A stretch of 6,253 bases of DNA from contig JALWNR010000179.1 of NCBI GenBank assembly GCA_027083715.1, positions 1 through 6,253 on the forward strand. Direction: 5' to 3'. Origin of the DNA: Bacteroidales bacterium (GTDB taxonomy: Bacteria > Bacteroidota > Bacteroidia > Bacteroidales > NBLH01). Of this stretch, positions 5,124-6,253 are shown one piece after another. Position 1 is the stretch's first letter. Each line of letters starts with the position of its first letter. The notes below the pieces were generated by a model, which worked only from the letters and a program-made list of their open reading frames with translations, made no database searches and was not told the DNA's origin. A program made the translations under genes and the position numbers.

Positions 5124-6253
5124 ATGAGTACATTAAAAACAATCATATTACCTTTATTAATCATTGTAAGTGTGGAACTGACCGCTCAGGAGGAACTTAA
5201 AAAATGGGAATTGAACGGATATATTACCAATATGCAAATATTTCAGTTTCAGGATGTTGATAGCAATTGGATAAATGACAATCTAATTCATAACCGCTTA
5301 AATTTTATCTGGTATCCAAATGATAAATGGACTTTTAAAGCCGGTTTGCGCAATCGCATTTTTACAGGAGAAAGCGTGAAATTTATTCCCAGGTACAGCG
5401 ATTTGCTTGTAGATGCTGATCAGGGCTGGATGCCTATGAGCTGGAATGTTATAGATGCTCAGTCTGTAATCCTTAACATGACTTTTGACCGCCTTTATTT
5501 ACAATATGAAACCGGAAATTTCAGTGCTTCGGTGGGGCGGCAACGTATTAATTGGGGGAAAACCTTTGTCTGGAATCCAAATGATTTATTCAATGCATAT
5601 TCGTTTTTTGATTTTGATTATCCTGAAAAACCCGGAAGCGATGCTATTCGTTTGCAGTATTATACAGGAACAGCCTCTTCTGTTGAACTAGCTGCAAATA
5701 TTAAAACGGTTAAAAACCGGATAGATGCAGTAGATGAAAATAAATATACAGTTGCCGGGCTTTGGCGGTTTAATAAATGGGAATATGATTTTCAGATTCT
5801 TGCAGGGTGGTTTGAAACCAATGAACTCGCAGTGGGTGGTGGATGGTCGGGAGCAATAAAAAATTTTGATTTCAAGGGTGAATTCAGCTATTTATACCCA
5901 ACTGATAATATGAAAGATACCAGCGGGCAGTTTCTTGCATCGGTTTATCTGGGCTACATTTTTCCAAACACCTTAAATTTTCAATTTGAATTTCTTTATA
6001 CCGATATTCCTGCCGATGGGATTACGAGTTTTTATCAATACTATTATCAGCCATTATCGGTTAAAACCCTTTCATTTACTGAATACAACCTGTTCGGACA
6101 AATTGCTTATCAGCTAACACCATTGCTCAATGTTAATATTGCCGGTATGTATTATCCAAAGATTAAGGGCTATTATTTCGGTCCTTCAATCGACTATTCG
6201 TTTACCGATAATTTATATGTTTCAATGGTATTGCAAACATTTAGTGGAGAAAC
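5124..6253 (+). CDS. Secreted outer-membrane beta-barrel (porin-like) protein, 3' end outside window
   Basis: From the ATG at 5124 the frame stays open to the right edge, giving 376 complete codons with no stop. The N terminus MSTLKTIILPLLIIVSVELTA is a signal peptide with likely cleavage after Ala21, before Gln22. The rest is rich in Tyr, Trp, Phe and Asn with alternating hydrophobic residues, as in membrane beta strands; examples are W-T-F-K-A-G-L-R-N-R-I-F, F-D-R-L-Y-L-Q-Y-E and Y-I-F-P-N-T-L-N-F-Q-F-E-F. The segment V-G-R-Q-R-I-N-W-G-K-T-F-V-W-N-P-N-D-L-F-N (residues about 138-158) resembles the G-R-Q-x-x-x-W-G-x-x-x-x-x-x-P-x-D-x-x-N motif seen in DUF1302-like and related outer-membrane barrels. 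No TonB plug or TonB box is seen in the visible part. It begins 82 bases after the ATPase stop on the same strand and is probably part of the same export locus. Barrel assignment is fairly firm; substrate and exact family are not. Confidence 0.82.
   Translation, partial: MSTLKTIILPLLIIVSVELTAQEELKKWELNGYITNMQIFQFQDVDSNWINDNLIHNRLNFIWYPNDKWTFKAGLRNRIFTGESVKFIPRYSDLLVDADQGWMPMSWNVIDAQSVILNMTFDRLYLQYETGNFSASVGRQRINWGKTFVWNPNDLFNAYSFFDFDYPEKPGSDAIRLQYYTGTASSVELAANIKTVKNRIDAVDENKYTVAGLWRFNKWEYDFQILAGWFETNELAVGGGWSGAIKNFDFKGEFSYLYPTDNMKDTSGQFLASVYLGYIFPNTLNFQFEFLYTDIPADGITSFYQYYYQPLSVKTLSFTEYNLFGQIAYQLTPLLNVNIAGMYYPKIKGYYFGPSIDYSFTDNLYVSMVLQTFSGE

Noticed and set aside
5485..5691. 68-aa frame inside the barrel gene
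   Set aside because: It is in another frame within a continuous, signal-peptide-bearing barrel frame and has no recognisable content.

Overview
The window is AT-rich DNA that looks like the chromosome of a Bacteroidota member. Three things point there: secreted proteins with a signal peptide ending in Ala-Gln (the common 'AQ' junction of this phylum), weak or absent Shine-Dalgarno sequences with A-rich leaders, and a stand-alone four-helix-bundle (23S-IVS type) gene. All genes are on the + strand. I cannot name a genus from the sequence.

Layout: (1) the 3' part of a TetR-family regulator (start lies just left of the window, ends 566); (2) 4 bases later a secreted LolA-like 'outer membrane lipoprotein-sorting' protein (571-1323); (3) a roughly 400-base interval with no intact gene, holding a four-helix-bundle gene broken by an in-frame TGA (1365-1694) and flanked by 26-bp imperfect inverted repeats; (4) two paralogous FtsX/MacB-type ABC permeases (1723-2940 and 3013-4242), separated by a 16-bp-period tandem repeat that runs into the second start codon; (5) a 115-base gap without a recognisable feature; (6) a LolD/MacB-type ABC ATPase (4358-5041); (7) a nested hairpin (5041-5091); (8) a secreted, probably outer-membrane beta-barrel protein that starts at 5124 and is still open at the right edge.

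The intact genes read as one envelope-transport locus. The ATPase and two permeases would form an inner-membrane extractor of the LolCDE/MacB mechanotransmission class, the LolA-like protein a periplasmic carrier for a lipidic or acylated substrate, and the beta-barrel protein the outer-membrane end. The TetR protein would control expression, possibly in response to the exported molecule. No HlyD-type adaptor and no TolC-type channel is visible in the window, so the arrangement is not a standard MacAB-TolC pump. The substrate cannot be read from the sequence.

The most unusual non-coding feature is a family of 16-bp units (consensus about AACTTTCAACTNTATN). They occur in inverted orientation left of the broken four-helix-bundle gene, in direct orientation right of it, and as about four tandem copies between the permeases. 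In both direct clusters the last unit ends exactly in the ATG of a permease gene.
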